Assembly (NCBI GenBank): GCA_033675265.1
Contig: JAUJYZ010001118.1
Span: 16,001-80,000, forward strand
Source of the DNA: Actinostola sp. cb2023
Taxonomy: Eukaryota; Cnidaria; Anthozoa; Actiniaria; Actinostolidae
Reading direction: 5' to 3'
DNA length: 64,000 nt
The position numbers were made by a program, and so were the translations under genes. Shown here piece by piece: positions 47,695 to 61,485 of the stretch (positions are counted from its first letter, which is position 1; each line of letters starts with the position of its first letter). A model generated the notes under the pieces. That model was given only the letters and a program-made list of their open reading frames with translations, ran no database searches and was not told where the DNA came from.

Positions 47695-49898
47695 GTTTTA
47701 TCTTCCAAAGAATTCATCGAAAAGGCAAAAACGTTGCTGCTCTAGAAAGCAAAAGTGAACAACGATCCACATGGCTTGACTGTCCTAACATACGCACACA
47801 GAATGTCATCTCTCATTGCTATTGTTGGCGCTCGAAACCGGAGATGCATGTCCTGTAAGCCAACCGAATGGACCAACGATTGATCCTCGAGACTTTGATT
47901 GGAAACGATTCGTTCCGAGACGGTTACCTCGGCCCACGCTATCAGACAAAAGCAAATTTCTCTCTGTGCGATAATTTTTGGGTCACTCTAGAATTAAACC
48001 GGAACAACACAGCGGTCTGTTTATATTTGGATCATTCAATAGTCTCCTGTACTTAGCGAACCGTATCGGTTATGCAAAGACGATAAGGGTGGGGCTATCG
48101 ACCCTAAGCCAAACATTTCTTAGCGTGAGGTTGGGGTGGTCATGTTGCAGCTAAGCAAGCTAATTTATGGCACTGCGTGACATCTTAATAAACGTTTTAT
48201 GTTGTTGACTGTTTGGACAGGATTTCATATTAAACTGCGTAAAAGTCTAATTGACTTTCGGTGTTTATAAAGATTGTTACTCTAACTGTATTCAGACTTT
48301 TCTCTGTTTAGAGATGATTATCACAATGTTTTCACATGTACAGGTGAAATGTGCTTTGAACAACAGGTGATGAATATTGCGAGAAAAAGCAAAATGAAAA
48401 CCTTTGTTTATTGTTATGCCTTCAAATACAATACATTGTTTAGACATATTATGCTCTTTACTGACATTTAGTTATTAGTGTTTCTCTCTTATCAACTCTA
48501 CTGTTTTATGTAATTCATGTAATAATATTTTTGCGAGTTGTGAAAGGCAATGTTTTGCTTCATCGAAAGATGCTGTCGCTACTGCGCGCGCCTTGCTGTG
48601 TGTATTCCAGTATCCCACTGTGCGCTACTAGACGCTTGTAGTGTAATCAATGTGAAAGCAACTACCTTCATATTGAATGATTGAGATTTCGTCTCAACTA
48701 GAGCAAAGCCTTACGTTACTAGATGTACAGTTGATGTTCATTTTCCGACTGGCTTTGTATAAGCGCGTCCACACGAATGAATAAACAAATAAATCCTACG
48801 CACAAACAATCTTCATTAAATACAGAAAGGAATTGACTGTGAATATTCAAAAATTATAATAATAACATGGGTTTAAAACTTTAGAGAATGTAATTAAGAA
48901 AATACAAATATTCATTAACAAATTATTTAGGATGGGAAGTGAAAAACCGCAGCTGAATGAACGGTTTGATTTCGTACAAGCATCAATTTATCATGTTCTC
49001 AGGTTCTCTTTATACGTGATTGATAATGCGTATACTGTCTCCATGGGCCGCCATGGGACACCCGTAGACTGAATATTTGAATAAAGCGAACTTAGAAAAG
49101 CTAGACGTTACTTCTGGCTCATGTTAGTTAAGCTGATTTACGGATTACAGTGTTTTACTTTAATCTGGCTGTCCACTTTATTGTGGCCAACGAAAAACCT
49201 ACTTTCTTCGCTTTAGCCTTGCGGTATATTATCTAACTATCTTCAACAAAATAAAATTTGTAGCCTATGCGAGCATGAAGCGTCCCGCCGCTTAGTCTCC
49301 TTTACAGGCTTCCCTAAGGACGTCTGCAAAGGAGGCTAGAAGCGTCCTCTGACTGTACAGACATGACGTGTCCGTCAGTCAGACACATTACTGCGATTCA
49401 TGCCCTGTTTCATCGATGTGATGCCGAGTAAATACAAATATTAGGGTGTGCCTGATGTTTACAAACAATTAGAACTACTGCATCGCTGAAACTAAGTTTA
49501 CCGTATCTATGCATTCCAAGCAATGACTCAAAATATACGCCTTGAAATAATTGTATGACACTTTTTGTTACGACATCTCGAACAGCAACTGAACCAATTC
49601 CAGTCCCCGTGAGGTTTTCGTAGTAGTTCGTTATGTTACAAAACACGCATTTCTTACTTCTATAACCTGTGTTATACTATATATATAGATACCGTGAACT
49701 GTCTAGGGGGACACCTTTGTCTGGTCCCTGCTGCATTGTAAATGTTTCACAAGAAAAGTTAGGTTAAGAGAGAGTTAGTTGACTAGTGTTAAAATTGCTC
49801 GAGAAATTCCAGGAAAGAAAAAGTCGACGTTTTTCTTTCCGCATTTCAGGTCTATTTTACTTCTGTGATATTTCACATAATTGCAGGGTGCAATAACT
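47695..49898. other. Spacer between the mucin-like gene and the CNG channel
   Basis: It should hold the mucin promoter and the channel 3'UTR. A short imperfect hairpin lies at 49290-49342 (TTAGTCTCCTTTACAGGCTT against CTGCAAAGGAGGCTAGAAG). Nothing else was recognised. Confidence 0.4.
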
Positions 49899-52800
49899 TT
49901 AACAGTAAGTTTCTTCCAAGTTTTGTTTTTGGAAATCTTGGTGCGTTTTATTTTCTTCCTTACTGATTGTATTTGTTTGAATCTTGTCTTCAGATTTCTT
50001 TTCTGCATCATTTTCATGAGCCTGCGATATATTCTGGCTTGTACTTTCAGAGCATGCGCACTCAACGTTTATGTGCACCGAGTTGATCATGGTTGGCTTT
50101 CTTGTTGACCCAGTCCCCTCTGAACTCTTGTCATTTTGGTCGACTAGTATTTGTGTTTCACTTGTGTATCCGTCGTTTATGAGCGCGTTGGCTTGTTTTT
50201 CTTCCTTTGCCCTCTCGTCCATCCTGGAAACAGCAAAATCACAACGCTGCCCCTGCATTAAAGTCTCTTTTTTGTCATTCGTTTCTTGTTCGTCGTGAGT
50301 TGGTCTTTGGAGTCGCTTTGGGTATTCCATTTGGTGTTCCCACACTAATACGTTGCTTGATGGGGGAGATGCAAGACTATCTGCACGCGAAGGATCAGGA
50401 GCATCAATCCATATGTCTGGTGGAGAACCCGAGTTCTCTGTACATGTACATACCAAACTATTATCCTTGATGATTATATTTTGATGGTCAGGTTTTTGTT
50501 TGTTAGATTGCACGTCTTCCCCTTCAAACCATTTTCTTCTCCTTTCCATCGTTGCACGGACCATGTCCTTGAATTTCATGGGCACAAGAGGTTCATGTGA
50601 GAGAACAAAACTTTTGTTTTGCTTTGTCTCTTTCATGTTTGGTGGTTCGCGGTTGGTTTCGCTAAATGCACGTTTCTTCCTCAAAATTCCAGGATTTGGT
50701 TTCACTCCCACATTAAGCGAACCATAATTCACTGTGGGTTTGGTGGATGACGTCTCAAGGGTTTGGAAATTCAAGAGAGCATGTGCATTTCCTGGAGTAA
50801 ATGGTCCCATTGTGTTAGAGCGAGGGCGGAAGATGGTGCTGCACGAATCAGCTGATAACCCACTCTTAGTGCCTTCTGCTACACTGTAAGAGCACCGCTT
50901 GGTGGTCTTTCTATATCTTCTCAAACTCTCGTTTAACTTCATGGAGATCAAACTTTCAGAAGAAGTATTCCGAAAGAACGAGTCCGCTGATTCGATGCTT
51001 CGTTTATTGGTCTGTGCGTCGCGAGCTTGTACTTCTGTCACAAAGTCTTGTATGATTCGTCGAGAGTCCTCATCACCTCGCTGCTTGCGTGCTTTCTCAG
51101 AATACTCCTTCAAAATGTTCTTTGAGGTCTGATCATATGGAGATGAATTTTTCTTGACTCTACTTGCAAATCTTTTTAAACCATTAACTGCTTCGATCCA
51201 TGACAAGCGTCTACGCAGTGTTGCAGTATCTGCTGCAAGCCAGTCACGAGGATCTTTAGGGAATCTCTGAATCACCTGTAAAATTCCACAAACAACAAAG
51301 TGAAGACACACGGTGCAACATTGCGCGCAATATCGATTCCTAGCAATGATGTATCCACGTCTTCGATTTGTCAGTCGCTGAAGTAGAATCACATTGTTCT
51401 TCAATAAGTTAGATCACAACAATTACTGAGGTGGTACTTACCTGTATTTTGTTCATCATTTGTCTTGGTTTGGTTTCGTTCTTTTTGCTGCCTTTCATAC
51501 GTCTTTGTTGCAATCCTCTCCATGTGGGACTTTTCATCAGGGTAGAATTCCAGAACCTCATCTAAATCATCCTTCGATAGACGAAAAAGATCGGTAAATC
51601 CGACAGATCGCACAGACGCAGTCCGACGGTCTCCGATTCCTTGCATGTTGAGTAAACTTATCTCTCCAAAATGGCTCCCCGCCTTCAAAGTAGCGAGAAT
51701 TGTTCCCTTCTCATCCAAGACTTCCACGGAGCCTTTGTTCACAATGTACATCTCGCGTCCTTTCTCACCCTGTCGGCAGATGAAATCGCCAGGGGAGCAT
51801 ATCGTTGGCTCGAGTTTTAACACCAGGTCATGTAAGAATCCTGGATCGCAAACTTTGAACATCTCAACTTTAATCAATGTCTCCAGGTTCACGTGAATGG
51901 CTATTTCAGCCCTGAAATTGTCGTTAAGGTTGGCAAAGAGTTGGTCTTCATTCATGTCTCGTTTGTGAGTCCATAGGTAGTCAAACCACTGGATGACTCG
52001 TTTCGTGAGGTGAGCTGAGAGTTGGTGGGTTGTGATGTATGCCTTCATGCCGTTCAACTGTAAACATAGCAAAGGATTATTCAGTTTTACAAAAGTATTG
52101 AAACATTTATGACAACTATTGATAACCGGCACCATGTCAAAGTTATTCGAGAAACTGGTGCAGTACCAAGGCGTTTCTACTCGTAACAATAGTCTGTTTA
52201 TTTTGTTTGTTTGTTTGCTTGTTTGCGGTCCAGTGGATTACTGGGTTTGGTTTTGTTGTTGTTTACATGATCGACATATACACTTTCCATTATCCAAAAG
52301 CGGGGCAATTAAACTAGGATGTGGTGTAGATATTCATACCTTTCTCAAATAGCGTTCTCTATGTCTCCTCATGTCAACAATCATGCCTCCAGCATTACCA
52401 ACAATGGTGGCAAAGATTAGAATACCACAGAGATATGTGACGGAACCAAAGATCATCGTGAGAAAGGTACGCGGAACGGTTATTGTACCAACTGTAGTCA
52501 TGATCACGCTTGAACGATGTAAGCTGTACAGATACTGCATGCTGACCTGAGGATTTACAAGATAGTAACAACTTGAATTTCCAGTTATCTGAGGGAATAA
52601 ACAAACGGAAAAAAATATCTCAGAAGTGCAGGTCTCTTCAGAATTGAAACCTGGGACTACAGGTTCAAGCACTCTGTTGTTATCAATACACGATTTTCAC
52701 AGCGGCCATCTTGTCGGAAAAACAATAGAATAGTTCTAGTTTGTGAAATGCTATTTTTTTTATTACATTTCATTGTTCCTGACCCACAAGATGTTTGCAG

Positions 52801-54319
52801 GGAGAACTGACCCTCTATATTGACTGTATGCAGGATTCTCCCTCTTTATTAACGATACAATATACAATACAATAACCTTTATTTAATGTGCTTAGCTAAA
52901 GCTACTTTTCAGACATGCCACAAATAATAATATAACAAAAGACAATTACAGTAAGTTTGCCTCTCTTTCTTGCACTCACCTCTGTCCATTTTCCTTCCAA
53001 CTTGGGATGAATCCATTCATCTTGACCAAATCCCTCGAACCTCGATAGAATAAAGTACAAGCATGCAATCCAATGGATGATAAGTAACAAGTACAGTATG
53101 AGCTTTAGAAGGTTAAACAACTTGGGACGACCACTGTAGATCTCCCCTCGATCACAAAATAAGAAGAATCTCTGTACTTTTAACAATCTGTTGACTCTAA
53201 AGATGGGGTACAAACCGACCACGAGGTAGAGTAGATCAAATGGAATGACTGCCAAGATGTCAACGAGAAAACCCAACGACCTCACGTAATTTGCCGCCAC
53301 TTTCTTGCTACGACATTCCAGGATGCCATGCTGCAGGAATCCTGTTCTGAACTGGACGAGAATGTCCAACACGAAGATGGAGTCGAAAGTGTAGTCAATT
53401 CCAAAGCACACTTTGGTGTTCTCGGTGTAAATGGATGGAAATGCAACGAACAAGATTATTGCACAGTAACTGTACATAACTCCTAATGACACAATGACCA
53501 GCCAGCAGAAATAAAGGAGGCCAGATGGTTCAAGTACAAGAGGCATACAGCAAGACCTTTGAAAGTCAGTGATATCGTCACTGGAGTCTTGCTCCTCGTT
53601 AAAAGACAAGGCTGTGGCATTTTGGTCCGAGGCGGGGCTCTCTGGTTGAGGCGAAGAACTAGCAGACTTACGCATTAAAGGTCTACGCCATTCACGCTCC
53701 TCGTTGGCTCTATGGAAAAACAGACCATATTCATTCAAACAAGGATGGAAACCCCATTATTTTCTTACGCTTGCATTTCTATTTGTGTTACGTAAACGTG
53801 GGCACTGGCAAAACCGAGCCAGTTTTCCGGTAAACATTCATTCCCCTCTCAATTTCGCAAAAGGCGTGGTCACTTTTCAAGATGACCATCATATCACTGA
53901 AGAATAAACAATGGTTTGACTTTGAAATATGTATTGATATTTTTTCTTTTTTCAAACTGGGCCTGTTTTATGAAGGCCTTGTTTTATTAGCCCGTCTTTT
54001 CTATATGCCAAGAAAATGGCCACCCCATCCTAATTTTACCTCAATGTGAATATTTCACTATCAGTCTGCAAGAAATACTGCACTTATGGTAATACCTGTG
54101 GTAGGTGTACTTCTGGAGCCAGGATTCTCGAGATTTTCGAACTGATTTGGTGTAGAATCGTTGCATGGACAAAACTTTGACAACGGAGCTGGAAAATCCA
54201 CTGGATTCATCAACATCATCGACCACAACCTTTGGGATTTCAACGATATCCTCGCTCGTCTTGCCATTCAACAACGACGCACTAAGCTTGCGGGCGCTCC
54301 TGGATCGACCTCCGTTCAT
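49899..54319 (-). CDS. Cyclic-nucleotide-gated cation channel subunit
   Basis: Five exons: 54319-54111, 53709-52980, 52588-52340, 52057-51442 and 51253-49899, totalling 3159 bp (1052 residues). The protein has an unmatched N terminus, six membrane segments (S1 from GLLYFCWLVIVSLGV, S4 PIFRVNRLLKVQRFF), a pore exon (SVIMTTVGTITVP), S6 with the family signature GILIFATIVGNAGGMI, a C-linker (KRVIQWFDYLWTHKRDMNED) and a cyclic-nucleotide-binding domain. That domain has the phosphate cassette FGEISLLNMQGIGDRRTAS, including the Arg-Thr pair linked to cGMP binding. The ~450-residue tail is not recognisable. The filter lacks the glutamate of CNGA subunits (TTIGE), reading TTVGT. The last acceptor (CCCTAAAG|ATCC) is weak but is the only one keeping phase; the stronger TTTTACAG nearby breaks it. 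Confidence 0.88.
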
Positions 54320-56829
54320 CGCGGCGGCGACTTTACAGGTAAATTAGCTTTGAGGATACTGTAATCTTAATAAAAATTCAAAATAAGGGGATTTGAAAGT
54401 TTCCGGTCAAACTGGAGCAAAATACTAAATATTAATGCCATATATTTAAATGACAGCGTGAGTTTTACGAGGTATGGTATTGTACTCTAACCAATTGGCA
54501 GGCTTGATAATCTTTCTGGAAGGCCGTCCTTGCATCAAAAACCTCACTTCATATTCGTGAATAACGAGGATAGATCTCAGTGGTAATTATCATGTGTTTA
54601 TACTGTCTAATGACTTAGCGGAACTTCCAGAGATTCTTATCAGCACCATCTCGTGGCTTTTAATATCCGATATGAGCTATAGGGTTGGAGAAGTAAGACA
54701 ATCAAGGCAATCAAGGTGGCTTGTGAGAGATGCCTGGTGATAAAGGAAGGGAATTATTCAATTACTAAACGCATACAGCACGTTGAATGCATGGCAGGAC
54801 TATCAGCAGAGTAAGGTACGGGATCCATTTTATCAATCATTTGTGCATAAAAATATCCCAACGTTATGGGAAAACAATACATATAAATACAGTACTAACA
54901 ATTTCGCTAGAAGTTTTCCTGTGTTCTCAAAAATGTCAAAGCTTAACTTGACTAACTGATTTTTTTTATATTTTTTTTACCGATTGTAATTTCCATGTAA
55001 AGTTTTTACCCAATTCAGCTATCCAGCTGCAATAGTATTTACTAATAGTAAACTATCTATCTATCTAAACGTCTGATTGACATTCGGAGCCTGAAAATAA
55101 CGATTGACTACAAATCGAGCACCGAAAATCATACGGTTTTGAAAGATTTGTTTTTGACGTTTTCAATTCAGTTATGCGTTCGTAAATATGGTGATTCCCG
55201 ATTAATGTTACCTCAGAATTAAATTTGCTGATAATAAAACTGATTTACACTAGTGATTTGTAAGTCATTGTACCCTACTTTGTTGCCATGGATAGAGATT
55301 ATTTTATTCAACTTTATTAATCAACTGAACTCAGAAGTGTTTCGACACTTGTCATTTAGTTTTGAACCATTATTTTTAATTGAAAAAGTAGTTTAACTGG
55401 TTTGGCTTGTTGTGTATGCTAAATGTCATTTAATTTTCGTATATGACGCTTTTTTGTAAACACCGTATATTAACCAGTCAAGTCTTAGCTTCTTACAATG
55501 CATAATTTCCCCCAATTTGTTTTAACGCCGGATTGTATTATCAACGATATTTGTTCCACAGTATGTAAACAGTTGTGAGTTTAAAGTTTAATGTCAAAAA
55601 GGTCATCAAACGTTCTATAGTGCGTTCTATTGGAAGAAATGACATTTTCATTCCAAGTTCATCTTTTTATTTGAGGATTTCCCAAATTATAAACATCGAT
55701 TGTCATGTTCCAAGGTGTGAACGTCCGTAACATATTGAAGTGGCTTTGATTCTAAGATGTCGACAGGATCTCCTGTGTATTGATTCAATAAACGGAGCCT
55801 TTAAGCAGTCGAATGAACATGTACTCTTTCTTTAGTCCAATGATATAGTTTTTACAGTAACTAGTTCCAACTCTGAGTCTTATTACTCACATAATACTTC
55901 ATAAAACAAAGGAAAAATTAAGTTACATTAACAGAAAATGTTCTGCTAATCTCATTTCCTCAAAGCAAAATTAAAATCCCTTGACGACGCATTCTTGAAA
56001 TAAAGTTAAACTTGAGACGCCTTACTAACAACACATTTGTATTTTCCCTAATCACATCTTTGAGAAAGTTGTCCAGAGCTAGAAAATAACGAGATTTATA
56101 TGCGAGCTGTGTAGCCAGACCTGAACTACATTATCTTTCACTCTTTGTATTTCGCCGATGGCAAGTTGGATTTCAAGCGAAGGAAAATTAATTTCCCGAA
56201 ATGAGTTATGATGTTGAGAGAAAATTGACGATGGGGACTCGATCCGTAATAGCAAATATTATCATACATTATCCAGTTATATGGTGCGGACATAGCTAAA
56301 ATATCGAGATATCTTATCTATCTGTCTATCTATTGATCCTATATCTATCTATTCAATTTTATTGTTTTTTTCATCGAAGTTTTAAGCTCCCAAAGAACTT
56401 GAATGCACGAATTAATTTGAACAGAGAGGGTTTTGCACAGTTAATTTTACTGGACTTGAAAGGCAAGAGATTTTTTAGTTGCAGATTAATGAGAATTTTA
56501 TGTGAAGCTATTATTCGCCAACTTCAATTTCAAAATTCTGGTCACAAGTGATTAGCATTGCACCTGGTGAACCATGCGACTGGCAATTTCCATTTTCACG
56601 ATCTTAAGTGTGGTGACAAATGATATTGTTAAGCAACAGAATATTGTCAATTCGTTATTGATTCAATGTACCGGTAGATTGCAACCCTATCCAATCTTCA
56701 TCTTGTGTATCAGTGACACAGGCACTCGTATTCCCGTGTCAACCGACATACTGTACTAGAGAAAGGTAAACTGATAATTACATTGCTGTTATAGGATTGT
56801 TTCCATTTGTCGTACATCATAATGTGCAG
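54320..56829. other. Region upstream of the CNG channel
   Basis: It presumably contains the channel promoter. Open frames near 56333 and 56574 have no recognisable product. Otherwise AT-rich and non-repetitive. Confidence 0.35.
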
Positions 56830-59800
56830 GTTTTGTGTTGCACGGAGGACGGCGTAGTAGACCGAACTCCTTCTGAACAGAGATGGGACACGTTTGTTTT
56901 CGGTCGTGCTCTTCGTTCGCTTGTTTGTCTGATTGTATTGCGTTCGTTTGTCATGAATGATTCAGGTAAAATTTAATCCAATTCGGGCTAATCCCAGGTG
57001 GATACATCGCCCTCGTCCAATATTCTAAACATACAACTTTCGACTTGGTTTCCGACAAGCCCTTTAGTAAATTTGACCTTCGTCCGACCAATTCTTTATT
57101 AGGGAACTCATTTCCTTATTAGGTAACTCATTTCCATATTGGGTAACTCGTTTCCTTATTAGGTAACTCATTTCCTTATTAGATAACTCGTTTCCATATT
57201 AGGTAACTCATTTCCTTATTAGGTAACTCATTTCCATATTAGGTAACTCGTTTTCTTATTAGGTAACTCATTTCCTTATTAGATAACTCGTTTCCATATT
57301 AGGTAACTCATTTCCTTATTAGGCAACTCTTCCATATTAGGTAACTCTTCCATATTAGGTAACTCGTTTCCATATTAAGTAACTCATTTCCATATTAGGT
57401 AACTCATTTCATATTAGGTAACTCGTTTCCATATTAGGTAACTCATTTCCTTATTAGGTAACTCATTTCCATATTAGGTAACTCATTTCATATTAGGTAA
57501 CTCGTTTCCATATTAGGTAACTCGTTTCCATATTAGGTATGTAGCTCTATTGTTTCCAGTCTCTGGATAATACAAAATGGGCGACAATAATTTTTAAAGT
57601 CTAAGTACATTGCGAATATAAATCAACTTTTCGGCATCCATTTGTCAAAGTATCAAACGAATTCGCACCAATATAACACCATCATGGCCACCATCTTGTT
57701 TAATAGCTATATTATTATTATTATTGTTATGGCGTCCTCTCAGCATCAACATGGCCGACACTGATTTATTCATCTACTGCGGTTAAATGCAATAAGAGTT
57801 TCATCCACTCAAGCGAAAATATGAACATTTATATCAAACGTAACTTAATTCAGAACCACTGGAAACATAAATTTTAAAACCTCGCAAAAAAGGTCTAAAT
57901 TATTATTGTTGTCTGTGGCCTGTGATTGGTTAGTAAACTGTGACGTCATGGATCAATTGATACTAAAGATAAACTCCAATTTAATCTAAGACTGTAATAA
58001 TTGAAGCAGTCGTCGATATATTGTAATAGTTATGTACATCTCATTAACGTTTTCAACATCAATTATTCCAAAAGAAATATGAAGAGTCAAAACTCACTCA
58101 TTCTTCATGTCAGTAGTCTTGTCTAACGAGGAACTGGAAGTACTTTGCCGACGGCGTTCACAAAGTATTTACGGCTTATGAGAACTAGAACCTGTAGTTT
58201 ATGTTTGTCAAGATAGCTCACTGAGAAGTTGCCCGGCCCGTAGTGGTAGAGTGTGATAACAATCCCGATTAACGCCTCGTTCGTTTATGGTGTGTCAGTT
58301 GTCCAGTTAAGATTGTGGCACTGTTAAGAAATAACCTTCTGTAAAACCGACAAACAAGAGAACTATTAAAGAAAGCGATGTAGCCATGCTCTGTAGGATT
58401 ACATCTAATTTGATCGTTGGATCCATTAATTCGTTTTTCAGAGGTATTTTGAAGCACCACGATTGTGAATCTCCTAATTCCATTTCCCGTTAACTATGAA
58501 ACGCATCTTTGATGGTATAAAAGTAGTTGTACTAACTGACTATCGTAATCTGATCGTGGGCATACAACTCGCTTTAGGCTCTTTGAATGCCTAAAATCTA
58601 CGCAAAGCAGTTGTAAGTGATCGCAACAAAAGGTTCATGAATAAATAAGCCAGCAATTAGACAGCTAAATTTGCTTTCTAATATATCTTGCTCGCTCACC
58701 TTATAGAACCAATGGTCTATCACCTGCTGACGTGAAAGCAAAATCTATGTGCATTCATGAATGGATTACAGTTCTTTTTCAATCGTGTTGCCTTCGGCAT
58801 ATTTGCAGGTTTGTCACGGAAAGACTCTTTTACAAAGTGTTCTTTAAAGCGGACAGTGTCAGCACATGGGAATACCAGCGCTTACAGCGGGTAAGTTCAA
58901 CTTGATCAGTCAGCTTCATTACCATTCAAAAGACATGTTATATGTTTGATCACTAGTTGGTCGTGTTAGATGAGCCAGCTTTAAGTATTCAATACATACT
59001 TTATAATAACATCACTTTTTACATGAGGATGAGTCAAAAAAGGATTTCTCTTTTTTCCGACGAAATTACATGCGACTTTAGCTCTTGTGTGACAAACCAT
59101 ATTTTACGTGATTGGCTTGTGCAGGTGCTTTAACGAAAATTGTCGACTTGGAATTGGTTTTTGAAGCGAAATAAATAAGTTCTTGATATTGAATACCTAT
59201 AGGACACTTTTGTTAATGTTTTTAGTTATGTTTTTTCTTGTAGAAACTAGTTTTGTACAACAGCGCCACTAACAGCGCTTGCTTAGTAGTTGAAGTGTTT
59301 CTAGTTTCTGAGCTGGTTTTGATTTAACGATCATTAAATTTATATGAAGTTTTTAAGCAAAGGTACTGGGTATTCTAAAGAAGGAATGTTTTTTGCCATT
59401 CAATCGATATTGTGTCTTTTTGGCCAAAGTTAGTATACAATATGATTGAAATATTTGACAAGAATCAAACTTAGCTTTCTAACACGAACACTCTAGACTT
59501 GAATTTGATCTTGAATTTGCGGGAACGAATGTATGAAAATCATTTTCAGTTAGTACGATTGTTCTTACCTGGTTCTCTAGCGTAAAGTGAGACACATTTC
59601 CCTCAGAAAACATTGTTATCACACTTAAAATAAATTATACCTAAGCTAAACTGAGATAAAGTGAGACTGGTCTGGTGGTTGATGGATATCTGTTCTAACG
59701 TGCATTCATTCGAAATGCCATCGTTGAAGGTGATTATATCAAATGAAGCAATCATGAATATTTAAAAAATACAAATATTCAACAATCAGTCAGCACTGGT

Positions 59801-61485
59801 TTGATTGCTTGTAACTCCCTCCATCAGTTTGCCCCAAATCTACATACTATTTCCAGTGGTGTTGACAGACTGAACGCCATATCTATACAACGTCTAAACA
59901 ACACATAATTTGTGTCCTTGAAAGAGTTTTCGTGTGTCATTGATTTGGACGAACGAAGAACCTGCACATTACCTTCTAATTATCTCGGTAGTCATACAAC
60001 AAATTAAATTACGGTATTGTTTGTAATCAGGAAATATTTTCATCAACCTACTGAGTGAGTGAAGTGAACGGTGTGTCTTTGACCCTGGTAGGTCTTCTAC
60101 TGACAGTCCAGGTAAGATCATTCTGCTTTGGGCTTTATGAATATACCATCGTAATAGCTAATTCTACGGTAGTACCTTTGATGCATCCGCTTATAGAGAT
60201 TCTTTCCGTGTTATCACTATTCTATCCCATCGTTATCGAAACCTTCTAGATAACAAAACTAACGATACAAAGCAGCATAATCGCCTCAAATGTGACCAAT
60301 GTTTGAGCTGTTTTGTATCATAAGGAAATATTATGCGATGGCTTAGATGTCCTAATATTGCAATTGTATTCCATGTAGTCACTTTGTGGCTTGGTTATTC
60401 AGTCTTGAGTGACAACAGTTTAATTATGAAGGATTTCAGTTATAACCGAGCAAACCTTGCATTTCCGTAAGATTAATATCAAATCTTATCGCAATGAAAA
60501 AAAAAGTTATTTATTTTAGATGAAATAACTAGAATAAGAATCAATATGTGAAGCAACAAATACTAACACTAAAAAGGTTCAGTTTAGATGCCCTGCTGTG
60601 CTGAAACAAATGGTTTTCTGCCCATGAGAAAATTAGCAAAACCCAGTAGAACAATTATCATGCAGCTGACAAACAATCACATAAATGTTGAGTGTCTCTT
60701 TCATGCAAATTGAAGGAGAAGTAATAAAAAATTGACGGAAAAAAATTGCAAGTTATGTGATGTTGGAATAGAATATGGTGGGTGACGCTGTCTTCGTGAA
60801 GTGGGTTTCCATGGAAACAACATGGAGCAAGCGAGAGAAATTAACTTCAAAAAAACACTTCATAAAATCAAAAAATAATTTATTGAAGATTTTGGTTTAT
60901 ACTAACGGCCATAACCAAAGTATTTTGACTAACCGAGCAAGAAAATTACAATGGATTTTCCGCTGCGGATATTTCTCTTTTTTCAAATAATTTTTGTCGA
61001 AGTTATTAAGAGGATATTTGTGTTTTCTTTTGGAACACTCTATTTTCTCAATACTACATAATTGTCTGTTTCCTTGCCGTCGTGTTTGATGGCATCTTCA
61101 CCGTCTCTTCCGACATTATCACAGTTTTCTTTGTGTAAAATCAGTTGGTTTCATCATGACTTCTCTTTAACATTCCCTTGAACAACTCACTGGACTTCTA
61201 TCTGATTGGTTAACATGACTAACACTTCTCAAGCTACTTAGATATATAAACAGTTCACTTGAGGCCTCGAGTATTGTATATTGAGGCGGCTGTCAGTAAC
61301 CAATAAGACTTCGTAGGTATAAACAACATTGACTTTCTTATCGAGCGGGATTTAACACGTATTTTACAAATAAATCATTTGTTTTTTGAATTTGACATAA
61401 GCATCGTGTTGGTTAGGATTGTTTAACTTTTCTTTTCTCGGATATCATTTTGACAGACTACTCCTACATGTCGCCGTCTCATTGA
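56830..61485 (+). CDS. Chain of candidate small exons, unknown gene
   Basis: Not recognised. Four plus-strand segments can be joined with matching phase: 56830-56965 (open, containing ATG at 56953, donor ATTCAG|GTAAAAT), 58809-58890 (acceptor after CGGCATATTTGCAG, donor GCGG|GTAAGTT), 60065-60111 (weak acceptor GTGAAG, donor CCAG|GTAAGAT) and 61457-61485 (acceptor after a good pyrimidine tract, ending in TGA). From the ATG they read MNDSG, LSRKDSFTKCSLKRTVSAHG, NTSAYSG, ERCVFDPGRSSTDSPD, YSYMSPSH-stop. The frame is also open upstream of the ATG. They could equally be 5'UTR exons of the gene whose coding exon may start at 63854. Support is splice-site pattern only. Confidence 0.25.
57085..57540. 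repeat. 20-bp minisatellite, about 21 copies
   Basis: The unit GGTAACTCATTTCCTTATTA repeats, with variants CGTTTCCATATTA and shorter TCTTCCATATTA. Confidence 0.9.
57541..58808. other. Non-coding stretch, nothing recognised
   Basis: No exon, RNA or repeat beyond a short ATT run near 57711 was seen. Confidence 0.35.
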
